DNA of 64,000 nt from positions 1-64,000 of the forward strand of contig CAWADT010000031.1 of NCBI GenBank assembly GCA_963780865.1, read 5' to 3'. Below, in pieces: positions 9,712-18,628 of this stretch; the first letter of the stretch is position 1, and each line of letters begins with the position of its first letter. Origin of the DNA: FEN-1073 sp963780865. Lineage in GTDB: Bacteria > Chloroflexota > Anaerolineae > Anaerolineales > RBG-16-64-43. The notes under the pieces are model-generated. The model did not search any database. It was not told the DNA's origin and saw nothing but the letters and a program-made list of their open reading frames with translations. The position numbers were made by a program, and so were the translations under genes.

Positions 9712-11296
9712 GTCCTGTCGAATCCGATGTCTTGATTGTCGGCTGCGGAATAGCCGGCGCCAGCGCGGCGCTCCGTCTATCGGAGGACCGGCAGCGTCAG
9801 ATCACCATCGTCACGCGCGCCTCCGACCCCGAAGAGAGCAATACAAGATATGCCCAGGGCGGAATTGTCACGCTGGGGAAGGGGGACAGCGTGGACCGGA
9901 TCGTGCAGGATATCCTCGAAGCCGGCGCGGGATTGAGCCTGCCGTCCGCGGCGAGAATCCTGGCCGAAGAAGGGCCCGTTCTGGTGCGGGATGTGTTGAT
10001 CGGCCAGGCCGGTGTGGCGTTCGACCGGACTCCCGACGGCGAATTGGACTATGGGGTTGAAGGCGCCCATTCCTGTCGCGCGAATCCTGCACGTCGGGGA
10101 TTCAACCGGCCGGGCCATCATTCGACGGGCTGCACCGGTTGATGCGCGCGCGGCCCAATATCCGTTTCGTGAATTCCGCCACCGGCGTGGACCTGATCAC
10201 CTTCCCGCACCACGCCCGCGATCCGCTGGCCGTGTATCAACCGATCACCTGCCACGGCGCGTACGTTTTCGATCAGGCCGACGCCACCGTGCATCGCTAC
10301 CTGGCGGGGGCCACGATCCTGGCTACCGGCGGGCTTGGGCGAATATACCGCTATACGACGAATCCCGAAGGAGCCCGCGGCGACGGGTTGGCGATGGCGT
10401 ACCGCGCCGGCGCCCGAGTGCTCAACGCCGAGTTCATCCAATTCCATCCGACGGTTTTGGCGGCTCCCGAGGCCGAGGGGTTTCTGATTTCCGAAGCCGT
10501 GCGCGGCGAGGGCGGACGGTTGCTGACCCCGGAGGGAAAACCGTTCATGGAGGAGTATTCTCCGGAGTGGAGGGACCTGGCGCCGCGCGACATCGTCGCG
10601 CGGGCAATCCACCGCGAGATGGTCGAGCATGATTACCCGCATGTTCTTCTGGACATCTCCTTCCTTCCGGCGGAGCTTATCCGCACCCGGTTCCCGAATA
10701 TTTACTCGCGCTGTCTGGAAGCTGGGATCGACATTACCCGCCAGCCGATCCCGGTGGTGCCGGCCGAACATTACTCTTGCGGCGGGGTGTGGACGGACGC
10801 CTGGGGCCGGACCACCATTCCCGGTTTGTACGCCGTCGGCGAGGTGGCCTGCACCGGAGTGCATGGAGCCAACCGGCTGGCCAGCACCTCGCTGCTGGAA
10901 GGGTTGGTGTGGGGGGAACGCGCGGCGCAGGATATCAAGGAAACGGGCGCACTCCCGGAAACGGACCCGGATGGTGTGCCTTCCTGGGAACCGGGCGTCA
11001 GCGAGGACGCCGACCCGGCGCTCATCTGGCGCGACATCCGCACCATTCAATACACCATGTGGCATTATGTGGGATTAATCCGCTCCGCGGTCCGGTTGGA
11101 CCGGGCATTGAGCGATCTCTATCATCTCAAAGAGGAAATTGAAGGATTTTACAGAACCACGCGCCTCAACGATTCGCTCGTCGGTTTGCGCCACAGCATT
11201 CAGACCGCGCTGATCGTGGCCACCGCCGCCAAGCACAACCGGGTGAGCATCGGCTGCCACTATTTGGAGGACGGCAAACACGCGGGGGTGATTTAA
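9708..11296 (+). CDS. nadB: L-aspartate oxidase NadB (frameshifted in this sequence)
   Basis: FAD enzyme that oxidises L-aspartate to iminoaspartate for NadA. The N-terminal dinucleotide fold VGCGIAGASAAL starts at about residue 11, followed by the flavin segment TRYAQGGIV. The main part from 10139 has ILATGGLGRIYRYTTNP, the catalytic-region EFIQFHPTVL and GVHGANRLASTSLLEGLVWG near the end. The stretch RILHVGDSTGRA lies in another frame. Two surplus bases, near 10078 and 10120, restore one continuous protein of about 530 residues. The ATG overlaps the nadA stop (ATGA), so translation is coupled. No alternative NAD route is visible here, which argues the gene is functional. Confidence 0.9.
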
Positions 11297-11341
11297 TCCA
11301 TGCGGAAACACTGCTCGAGCGCGGAGGAATAGGGAAGTGGG

Positions 11342-13783
11342 ATGACCTTGGGACAAAATACGAGAATATTAATTTTACTGGGGATAACTCTCCTGCTCGC
11401 CGTCCTGTTCGAGTTGGTATGGGTGATGGCACAATCCCGATCCCGGAATCGCTGGAGAGGTTCCGGAACCCCGCCGGCGGAAAAACAATTTTCAGAGGCT
11501 GGTTCCCCCAATTTACTGGATCGGTTGATTCGCGAATGGAATCGAAAAAAGGGGGTTTGGGAAATCCGTTGGCGAATGCCGATCCGGGTGATCCGCGCGA
11601 TTTTATTCTGCGCGATCCTGGCCCTCGCTGCGGTTCCCTCCTATCTTGTCGTTGAGGATCGTTGGTTGAACCGGAACATCGTCCATATTCCCTTGGCCGA
11701 ATTCCGGTGCAAGCTTCCCCTTCTATGCAGCCTGGAGTTGCCTCCCTACTTTCTTTTTCTCGTCGTATGTCTGTTGGCCGCAGGTTTGTTGATCGCCCTC
11801 TTCCCGCTGGCGAGGGATGCCTTCAATGATCGCCGTGGGGAATTCCTCGAGGCCGAGGAAGGGATCTCCGGCGCGCAAATCCGAATCAGCCGGCTGCTCC
11901 GCTGGGCTTCGCTGCCGGGTTTTCTCGCAGTGGCCGCGCTCAGCGTTGCGGAAGGGAGGATCCCCGGGTGGGAACTGGCCTTGGTGGCGTGGATGTATCT
12001 TCTGGGGTGGTTCCTCCGGGATATTTCCTTTTCTCGATTGTGGATGGTCATCCGGGAAAATCGCGAATGGGAAATCCCTTGCCTGTTGTTTCATGTGGCT
12101 TTGGTCGGCGCCCTGTACGTTTATTTTTCCTTTCCGAATTACGTGGCGGTGGCCGCCGCGGGATTGGCGTTAACGGGGATTCTTCTCTTCCGTTTCCGTC
12201 ATCGCGTTCCGGCGATCTATTGGGTATTCTCCCTGGGGTTGGCGCTTTTTTCCATCAATCTCAACTCCTGGTGGGTGGCGCTCACCGGCGACGAGTATGG
12301 GTTCTACGTCAATGCTCGGGAGATTCTTGAAAAGACCGGTCTGTCTACCATTGCTGCGCGCCTGTTCGATGAAATGGGGGTCTATGGACAGAATCCCTAT
12401 TTGGGCTCCGTCGTTCAATCGCTGTTCATGCGGGTTTTCGGCACCCAGAGCTTCGGATGGCAATTCAGCAACATCTACTTGGCCGCCCTTTCCATTCCTT
12501 TTTTTTATTTTTTCTTCAAAGAATTTCTAAATCGCCGGACGGCACTTACGGCTTGTTTCTTTCTGGCCGTTTCGGAATATCTCATCAATTTCAGCAAGAT
12601 CGGGTATGTCAGCCTGCAATCCTTGTTCGCCCTCTCGGTTTCGATGGCCGCAGCCACCTGGGCGGTGCGGTCGGGCAAAATGGCGGCGTTCGCGGCGGCA
12701 GGCGCGGCACTGGCCATGAATTTCTATTTCTTCGGTGTCGCCCTGGTCGGCATCCCCCTGGCGGGCCTGCTCGTGCTTTGGTTCGTTCCGCCGCTTACCC
12801 GCCTGGCGTGGCGAAGATGGGGAGTGCTTACTGCCGGTTTTGGGGTGCTCTTTTTTCCGCTTCTGCTTCAACCCGCCTACTGGGAGACGGGTTTTCGTTT
12901 TACAGTTTTTGGAGGTTTCGAGGGCGGCTCGCCGTCCGACAGCCTCCTGCAGATAATCTTTAATCGGGTAGTCACGGCTTGGTTCTCGTATCTGTATTCA
13001 CCGAATGAAAGCCATTTTGTGGCGGTCTCCTTCGTGGATTGGGGAACCGCGATCCTGATAGGAATCGGATTTTTCGCGATTTTGTTTCAGATTCGGCGCA
13101 GCCGTTTTGCCTTCTTCTTTCTCATCGGGTGGGGAATTCTTCTCGCAGTTGCGGCAATTCTTGGATCGCCCTCTTTGCCATCCACAACCAGAATGTTCGT
13201 TGTTCTTCCTTGGTGGGCGGCCGCCGCAGCCTTCGGTTTGGAGTGGATTCTGGACCGGATTCCAGTGGGTTTGCATTGGGGACCGCACCTGGGGGGATTC
13301 CTGATCGGCGGGATTCTCCTCACCGTGGCGGGAATAAATCTCATTCAAGCGACCGTGGTCGCGTATACCCGCTGGATGGATCGCGAAATATTTGAAGCCG
13401 ATGTTCTGCGACTGGCCGGGGAAACCCGCGGCCGGCCGTCCGGCGCGCCGGAGAAATTTATTTTTCTGGCCTATTCGGGTTGGAGTTTGAATCAATTCCT
13501 GGAGTTTAAGGAGATTTTCCCGCAGGACTGGATTGGGTTGAACCCGGATATGGTTGTGATGGATGGCGCCATACTTCCGGATTCAGCCGTTCCGATCGTG
13601 ACGGATTCCAAAAGTATTGTTTTTGTGGTCCCCACGCTGCCCCAAACATGGCAGGACGGGATTCGTGAATCCCTGCAGGGAATGGGAGATCGGTTGTGCC
13701 GCGTGTATAAACCTGACGGAGCATGGGTTTTCGACTTTTATACCCCAAAGGAAATGGAATGGGTGTGTTCGGCTGCCAAATGA
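11342..13783 (+). CDS. Large membrane glycosyltransferase-like protein (GT-C fold, PMT/ArnT type)
   Basis: Integral membrane protein of 813 residues with roughly a dozen hydrophobic helices. The loop after the first set of helices carries an acidic pair in TGDEYGFYVNARE (about residue 316), placed like the DE/DD motif by which GT-C enzymes bind a lipid-phosphate sugar donor. It is followed by GQNPYLGSVVQS and helices typical of the dolichyl-phosphate-mannose transferase superfamily. The first 300 residues are an extra membrane region not found in short family members. The C-terminal 150 residues form a soluble, presumably external domain. Donor and acceptor are unknown; protein or lipid glycosylation at the outer face is the likely role. 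Confidence 0.72.
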   Translation: MTLGQNTRILILLGITLLLAVLFELVWVMAQSRSRNRWRGSGTPPAEKQFSEAGSPNLLDRLIREWNRKKGVWEIRWRMPIRVIRAILFCAILALAAVPSYLVVEDRWLNRNIVHIPLAEFRCKLPLLCSLELPPYFLFLVVCLLAAGLLIALFPLARDAFNDRRGEFLEAEEGISGAQIRISRLLRWASLPGFLAVAALSVAEGRIPGWELALVAWMYLLGWFLRDISFSRLWMVIRENREWEIPCLLFHVALVGALYVYFSFPNYVAVAAAGLALTGILLFRFRHRVPAIYWVFSLGLALFSINLNSWWVALTGDEYGFYVNAREILEKTGLSTIAARLFDEMGVYGQNPYLGSVVQSLFMRVFGTQSFGWQFSNIYLAALSIPFFYFFFKEFLNRRTALTACFFLAVSEYLINFSKIGYVSLQSLFALSVSMAAATWAVRSGKMAAFAAAGAALAMNFYFFGVALVGIPLAGLLVLWFVPPLTRLAWRRWGVLTAGFGVLFFPLLLQPAYWETGFRFTVFGGFEGGSPSDSLLQIIFNRVVTAWFSYLYSPNESHFVAVSFVDWGTAILIGIGFFAILFQIRRSRFAFFFLIGWGILLAVAAILGSPSLPSTTRMFVVLPWWAAAAAFGLEWILDRIPVGLHWGPHLGGFLIGGILLTVAGINLIQATVVAYTRWMDREIFEADVLRLAGETRGRPSGAPEKFIFLAYSGWSLNQFLEFKEIFPQDWIGLNPDMVVMDGAILPDSAVPIVTDSKSIVFVVPTLPQTWQDGIRESLQGMGDRLCRVYKPDGAWVFDFYTPKEMEWVCSAAK

Positions 13784-13815
13784 TATTATTCCTGCCGCGG
13801 TAAGGAGGATCTTCC

Positions 13816-15114
13816 ATGCGGGTGGCGATCATCGGAGCGGGTGCGGGTGGACTGGCGGCGGCGCACGATCTGGCGCGCGCCGGGCAGGAGGTGACGGTTT
13901 TCGAGGCGGAACCGACACCCGGCGGACTGGGGGGCGGGTTTCGCGACCCGGAATGGGAATGGAGCGTCGAGAAATATTATCGGCATTGGTTCACCTCCGA
14001 CCGGGACGTTCTCGGGTTTATCCGCGAACTCGGGTTGGAAAAAAACATCGTCGTCCGTCGGCCGGTGACGGCCATTTTTCACGAGGAAAAATTCTACGCC
14101 TACGACAGCATCCTTTCCTGGCTGGCGTTCCCGGGTTTGCCCTTCCCGCATCGCGTGTGGAATTTACTGGTCGCCGGCGTGGTTCTGAAAGTAAATCCTT
14201 TTTGGAAGCCGCTGGAAGAGTACGCGGCCGACGATTGGATGCGGCGCTGGTTCGGCCGTCGCATTTACGAGAAAGTTTGGAAGCCGCTTCTGGTTGGAAA
14301 ATTTGGCGAGGAAAATTATCGGTTGATCAACATGGCGTGGTTTTGGGCCCGGATGCATTCCCGTACGCCGAATTTGGTTACCTACCAGGGGGGGATGCAG
14401 GCGTTCTTCGATCAACTCTCCTCGCGGCTGGGTGAAATGGGAGTCCGGTTGCGGTATCAGACTCGGGCCGAAGGGATCGTTGCTATTCCGGAGGGCGGAT
14501 TGGAATTCCGGCTGCCGTCCGGCAAAGAGCGGTTCGACGTCTGCCTGGCGACTTTTTCACCTCATCAGCTGGCCGCGCTGACACCCGCGCTCCCGGCGGA
14601 TTATCGCGCCCGACTGCTTTCGCTCCGCCATATGGGCGCGGTGGTGATGGTGGTTGAGCTAACCCATCGCCTCTCCACCCAGGGCGTGTATTGGCACAAC
14701 CTCCCCAAAGACGCCGGATTTCCCTTTCTGGGTTTGGTCGAACATACCAACTTCCTGCCCCCGGAAAATTTCGGCGGGTATCACATTGTTTATTGCGGAG
14801 ATTACCTGCCCCTGGGGCACGAATATTTCTCGCTGCCTCAAGTCGAATTGGAGAAGCGATTCCTTCCGGCGCTCCGCCGGATCAATCCGGAATTCCAGCC
14901 TTCTTGGGTGAAGAAAACCTGGCTGTTTAAAACGGAGTACGCCCAACCTGTTCCCGGGATCCGCCACTCGCGCAACCTTCCCGCCGTCCGGACTCCCGTG
15001 CCGGGTTTGTATTTTGCCTCTATGAGCCAGGTATATCCATGGGATCGCGGGACGAATTACGCCGTGCGCCTGGGCCGCGAAGCGGCGAAAATGATCCTGG
15101 AAGATTGGAAATAA
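13816..15114 (+). CDS. FAD-dependent oxidoreductase of the amine-oxidase / protoporphyrinogen-oxidase fold
   Basis: 432 residues. It has an N-terminal Rossmann motif IIGAGAGGLAAAHDLARAG followed by an acidic strand end (TVFEAE) and GGLGG, as in HemY, phytoene desaturase and UDP-galactopyranose mutase relatives. The C-terminus has a second FAD-binding stretch near GLYFASMSQVYPWDRGTNYA. A ribosome-binding site, AAGGAGG, is at 13801-13807. It follows the glycosyltransferase by 33 bases and may be co-transcribed, which favours a role in surface-glycan or isoprenoid chemistry over heme synthesis. No other heme gene is nearby. The substrate is undetermined. Confidence 0.75.
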   Translation: MRVAIIGAGAGGLAAAHDLARAGQEVTVFEAEPTPGGLGGGFRDPEWEWSVEKYYRHWFTSDRDVLGFIRELGLEKNIVVRRPVTAIFHEEKFYAYDSILSWLAFPGLPFPHRVWNLLVAGVVLKVNPFWKPLEEYAADDWMRRWFGRRIYEKVWKPLLVGKFGEENYRLINMAWFWARMHSRTPNLVTYQGGMQAFFDQLSSRLGEMGVRLRYQTRAEGIVAIPEGGLEFRLPSGKERFDVCLATFSPHQLAALTPALPADYRARLLSLRHMGAVVMVVELTHRLSTQGVYWHNLPKDAGFPFLGLVEHTNFLPPENFGGYHIVYCGDYLPLGHEYFSLPQVELEKRFLPALRRINPEFQPSWVKKTWLFKTEYAQPVPGIRHSRNLPAVRTPVPGLYFASMSQVYPWDRGTNYAVRLGREAAKMILEDWK

Positions 15115-15163
15115 CACATTTTGTTTTATTAATTCGATTTTTGTGGATATCGGTTATTAAATC

Positions 15164-15270
15164 TTAACGCAAAGTCGCAAAGCCCGCCCCCGGGGGTCGG
15201 GCCGGAGGACGCAAAGAAAATCTTGAAATTATTTTCTTTACGTCTTCGCGCCTTTGCGCCTTTGCGTTAA
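15164..15270. repeat. Long imperfect inverted repeat (TTAACGCAAAG ... CTTTGCGTTAA)
   Basis: The outer arms TTAACGCAAAG (15164-15174) and CTTTGCGTTAA (15260-15270) are perfect. Inner arms AAAGAAAAT (15213-15221) and ATTTTCTTT (15231-15239) nest inside, with AAAG-CGC units in between. It lies between convergent genes and may serve as a shared transcription end. Confidence 0.7.
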
Positions 15271-15324
15271 TGGTTTGTAATAAATTTTCTTTTAGAATAG
15301 AGTATTCAATCTATAAAACAAAAC

Positions 15325-15922
15325 TTATCTATACAGTGATTCCTGCCGGATGATCTTTTCCACGGCGGCCGGAACCATCCCTTCGATGGATTCCCCGTAC
15401 CGGATTCGATCGCGAATTTTGGTTGAGGAAATATCGATCGGTGCGGCATCCAAAAAAGTTGTCCGCTTCCCGATGCCCGGCAATTTGGATTCGAGCGTGG
15501 TCATGTCTGCCATGCGGTTTGGCCGCCGCAGAACGGCCAGCTCGCACAGTGCGAGCAGATCCCGCGGTCGGTGCCAGGTGGGTAGATCGCGCAAGTGAAT
15601 CCTCTCCCAGAAGCAGTATAAATTCCGCATTCGGGTTTCGCTTTTGAAGAATGGGAATGGTATCGGCCATATAATGCGGGCCGGGTCGCTCGGATTCCAC
15701 CTCGCAGAGATGGAAGGCCGGATTTCCGCCGATCGCGGCTCGCACCATCTCCCGCCGCAAGGGGTACGCTGTGATCTCCGGAAATTCTTTATGCGGCGGA
15801 TCCGGCGTGAGCACCCAGTAAACGCTTGTCAAATGAAGTTGACGCAACGATTGGGCGGCCAGCGCACAATGGCCGTTGTGCGGAGGATCGAATGTTCCGC
15901 CTAGAATCCCTAATCGTTCCAT
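15325..15922 (-). CDS. nadD: Nicotinate-nucleotide adenylyltransferase NadD (one frameshift)
   Basis: Adenylates nicotinate mononucleotide to deamido-NAD. The N-terminus has the nucleotidyltransferase motif GGTFDPPHNGH (residues 8-18), and the C-terminus has ISSTKIRDRIR, the ISSTxxR ATP-binding motif. Between GEDSL and RDLPTWHRP the frame shifts near 15590 by one surplus base in the run GATCGCGC; removing it gives a normal protein of about 198 residues. The start overlaps the obg stop by 13 bases, so the two form an operon. With nadABC at 7.8-11.3 kb, four of the steps to NAD are encoded in this window. Confidence 0.92.
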
Positions 15923-17176
15923 TCCAATTCGTGCTTTCCGATCCGGACAATATCGCCTTGCTTCACGCCGGCCTCTTTTAGCGCCTGATAGATCCCGAGC
16001 GCCTCAAGGATGCGCTGGAAGCGGGCCACCGCCTCCTCCAACTCCCAATACGTCATTTCCGCCGCGCGTTCGATCCGTTTTCCCTTCACCCGCCATCCGC
16101 CGTCGTTCTCCTGCACGATCGAAAACGCGGTCGGATCATCCTGCGCTTGATAGAGTGGAACCTCCGGTTCCGTCCGCGGCGGGCGGTGGAGCCTCCCGGA
16201 GGAGTTGGGCGGCCCGTTGGACTATTTCACGTGTGCCACGGCGAGTTAGCGCCGAAACCGCGTAGGCCTCAAATCCCCGTTCCTTTAATTCTTCCTTCAG
16301 CGACGTCCAGCGCGCCTTGGCTTCCGGAAGGTCTATTTTATTGACCGCAACGATCTGCGGCTTGCGGCCCAGATCCGGGTCGAACAGCGCCAGTTCGGTG
16401 TTAATTTGGGAGAAGTCCGCAAGCGGGTCGGCGCCCGCTCCGTCCAGCAGATGGATCAGGACGCGCGTGCGTTGGATATGGCGAAGAAACGTAAACCCAA
16501 GGCCAACCCCGGCATGCGCCCCTTCGATCAGGCCGGGGATGTCGGCCAGCACGATGGTTTGGAACTCGTCCAGGGCGGCCACCCCGAGGTTGGGTTCGGT
16601 GGTGGTGAAGGGGTAGGGGGCGATCTTCGGTTGGGCTGCGGTGACCGCGGCCAGGAAGGTGGATTTGCCCGCGTTGGGCGATCCGACCAGGCCGACATCG
16701 GCGATCAACTTCAATTCGAGCCGCAGTCGGCGCTCCTCGCCCGGCTCGCCCTTCTCGGCGACGTGCGGCGCCTGGTTATGCGACGAGGCGAAATGCGGGT
16801 TCCCGCGACCCCCGCGTCCGCCGCGGGCGATGGCCAACTGCTGGTTTTCCTCGATTAAATCGCCCAGCAGCCTGTCCGGGGAAAGTTCCCGCACCACCGT
16901 TCCGGGCGGGACCGGGATGACCAGGTCGGCTCCGGATTTTCCGGTCCGGTCGTTGATACTGCCGTTCACCCCGTCTTCGGCCTGGAACACCCGCGTGTGC
17001 CGGAAGCGATACAGGGTGTTTAGATTCCGGTCCACCCGCAGAAAAACGCTCCCGCCCTTGCCGCCGTCCCCGCCGTCGGGTCCGCCGCGGGTGACGAATT
17101 TTTCCCTATGAAAATGCATCATCCCATTTCCGCCCCGGCCGGCGCGAATGGTAATTTCCGCTTCATCCAAAAACAT
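15910..17176 (-). CDS. obg: GTPase Obg/CgtA (one frameshift)
   Basis: Ribosome-assembly GTPase. The glycine-rich Obg fold covers residues 1-158 (RAGRGGNGMMHFHREKF, GGDGGKGGSVFL). The G domain has GSPNAGKST (G1), DIPGLIEGAH (G3) and NKID (G4). The C-terminal OCT domain, recognisable by WRVKGKRIER and GDIVRIGKHELEW, is read in the next frame, 15910-16116. A single extra base near 16172 separates them. ATG 17176 (MFLDEAEITI) matches family N-termini; codons further upstream fall in the rex-obg control region. Obg with nadD in one operon is a common Gram-positive/Chloroflexota arrangement. Confidence 0.93.
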
Positions 17177-17196
17177 TGTTTGCCCAAACCCTTCAA

Positions 17197-17214
17197 TTGT
17201 GATACATTTCCCAA
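17197..17214. promoter_or_regulatory. Rex operator candidate between obg and rex
   Basis: TTGTGATACATTTCCCAA matches the Rex consensus TTGTGAA-N4-TTCACAA at 12 of the 14 defined positions. It lies 63 bases upstream of the rex ATG and 21 bases upstream of the divergent obg ATG, consistent with NAD(H)-responsive autoregulation and possibly with control of obg-nadD. Confidence 0.72.
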
Positions 17215-17276
17215 ATGGTGGAACGCGATTATCCCTTATATCATAAAGGATATTTAATCCCCTAGCGGAGAAATCC

Positions 17277-17915
17277 ATGCCCCACAAACAACCTACCGTC
17301 AGACCTATTCCGGATATTGTCGTCGGGCGATTGCCTTTCTACCTGCGCACGCTCCGATCGCTCTCCACCGAGGGGTACGAAATAACCTCATCGTCCGAGC
17401 TTGGCGACCGTTTGGGATTGACCTCAGCCCAAATCCGAAAGGATCTTTCGTACTTCGGGGAGTTCGGCAAACAGGGGTTGGGATACAACATTTCTTTTTT
17501 AATCGTCCAATTGCGGCGAATCCTCAAAGTGGACCGGATTTGGGAAGTGGTGCTCGTCGGGGCCGGAGACCTAGGGCGGGCGATCGCGAACTACCACGGG
17601 TTTCACGACCGGGGCTTCGAAATCCGATTTGTCTTCGACAGCGATCCGGCCAAGATCCGCCAATCGTTATCGCATTATACGATTCAGGACATGGCGAGTC
17701 TGGTGGAGAAAGTCCGGGCGGCAAAGATTCGCGTGGCGATGCTCGCCGTTCCGGCGGCCGCCGCGCAATCCGTTTCTGAATTATTGGTGCAATCCGGAGT
17801 GCAGGCGATTCTGAACTACGCTCCAACGTCCCTCGTGGTGCCCAAAGGTGTCTACGTGCAAAATATCGATCCGGGCGCCCACATGCAACGAATGACGTTC
17901 TACCTCGAGGAGTAA
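17277..17915 (+). CDS. rex: Redox-sensing transcriptional repressor Rex
   Basis: 212 residues. The N-terminal winged helix contains the family hallmark SSxELGxxLGxxxAQIRKDLSYFGEFG (LTSAQIRKDL visible at about residue 48). The C-terminal Rossmann domain has VLVGAGDLGRAI, binding NADH/NAD+, and the domain-swapping tail ends ITFYLEE-like (MTFYLEE). Rex represses fermentative, hydrogenase and respiratory genes at high NAD+/NADH reversed ratio: NADH releases it from DNA. CGGAG upstream supports ATG 17277. The operator at 17197-17214 suggests autoregulation; the hydrogenase operon at 59-64 kb is a plausible target, but its promoter lies outside the window. Confidence 0.95.
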   Translation: MPHKQPTVRPIPDIVVGRLPFYLRTLRSLSTEGYEITSSSELGDRLGLTSAQIRKDLSYFGEFGKQGLGYNISFLIVQLRRILKVDRIWEVVLVGAGDLGRAIANYHGFHDRGFEIRFVFDSDPAKIRQSLSHYTIQDMASLVEKVRAAKIRVAMLAVPAAAAQSVSELLVQSGVQAILNYAPTSLVVPKGVYVQNIDPGAHMQRMTFYLEE

Positions 17916-18236
17916 CCCCCGTTCATTTCTTGGGCCGTTTTTTCCTCACTCCGCAAGCTGCTCTCTCGAACGCCTTCAGCATAAAAAACGCGCGTCCACG
18001 TTCGCCGACTGGTCTGAGATCTCCTTTGGGACGGTTGGATGCGTTCCAGCGGGGAGAACCATCCGGCTAGAATTCCGCGCGGCGTCGCGCAGCGCATCAC
18101 CCAAGAGCATGCGCGGCTATCGGCGGAGGATTCCCCATTCCGAAAAAGCGGGATAAAAAAGCGTTGCGCTGTTCCGCGGCGCAGGGATATCCCGCGGTAC
18201 CGCCGCGCAGAAACGCGGAAGGACAACTCCGTTTCT
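17916..18236. other. Intergenic region between rex and the response regulator
   Basis: About 320 bases between convergent genes. It contains only small GC-rich inverted repeats (for example around 18179-18209) and a degenerate GCGGGATAA repeat arm near 18150. No credible coding frame, promoter or strong terminator is visible. Confidence 0.5.
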
Positions 18237-18614
18237 TCAGGCTTCCGGAGCTTTTTTTAAAATTTCCACAATGCGTTTGTTGAGTTGATCCGGAGAAAAG
18301 GGTTTAAGAATATATTCCGCGGCGCCGGCTTCCAATCCGGTTTGAACTTCGGTTTCCTGGCCTTTGGCGGAGAGAAACACCACCGGGATATGCCGCAGGG
18401 TGGGGTCGGCTTTCAGGCGGCGGCAGGCTTCATAGCCCGTCATGCGGGGCATGCGGACGTCGAGCAGGATGAGATCCGGTTGTTCGCGACGCACGCTTTC
18501 CAGCACCTCTTCGCCGTTGGCCACCGCAATGACTTCGTGTTTGGCGTAGGTGAGGGTGAAAATAATCAGGTCGCGAATATCCCGTTCGTCTTCGGCGATC
18601 AGTATCTTGGCCAT
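18237..18614 (-). CDS. Single-domain response regulator (CheY-like receiver)
   Basis: 125 residues consisting only of a receiver domain: acidic pocket Glu8/Asp9, phosphoacceptor Asp52 in LILLDVRMP, the conserved Ser/Thr in VVFLSAKG and Lys in YILKPFSP. There is no output domain, so it must act through protein contacts or phosphotransfer. ATG 18614 is preceded by AAGGAC. It lies 14 bases after the stop of the giant histidine kinase and is the likely recipient of its phosphate. Confidence 0.9.
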   Translation of the reverse strand: MAKILIAEDERDIRDLIIFTLTYAKHEVIAVANGEEVLESVRREQPDLILLDVRMPRMTGYEACRRLKADPTLRHIPVVFLSAKGQETEVQTGLEAGAAEYILKPFSPDQLNKRIVEILKKAPEA

Positions 18615-18628
18615 GGGTACCGTCCTTA

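Noticed and set aside
8645..11296. nadA and nadB as decayed pseudogenes
   Set aside because: All cluster cysteines and FAD motifs remain, the breaks are all surplus-base shifts with no substitutions to stop codons, and nadC beside them is intact.
15910..16116. Separate small protein of 68 residues downstream of obg
   Set aside because: It is the Obg C-terminal (OCT) domain displaced by one extra base.
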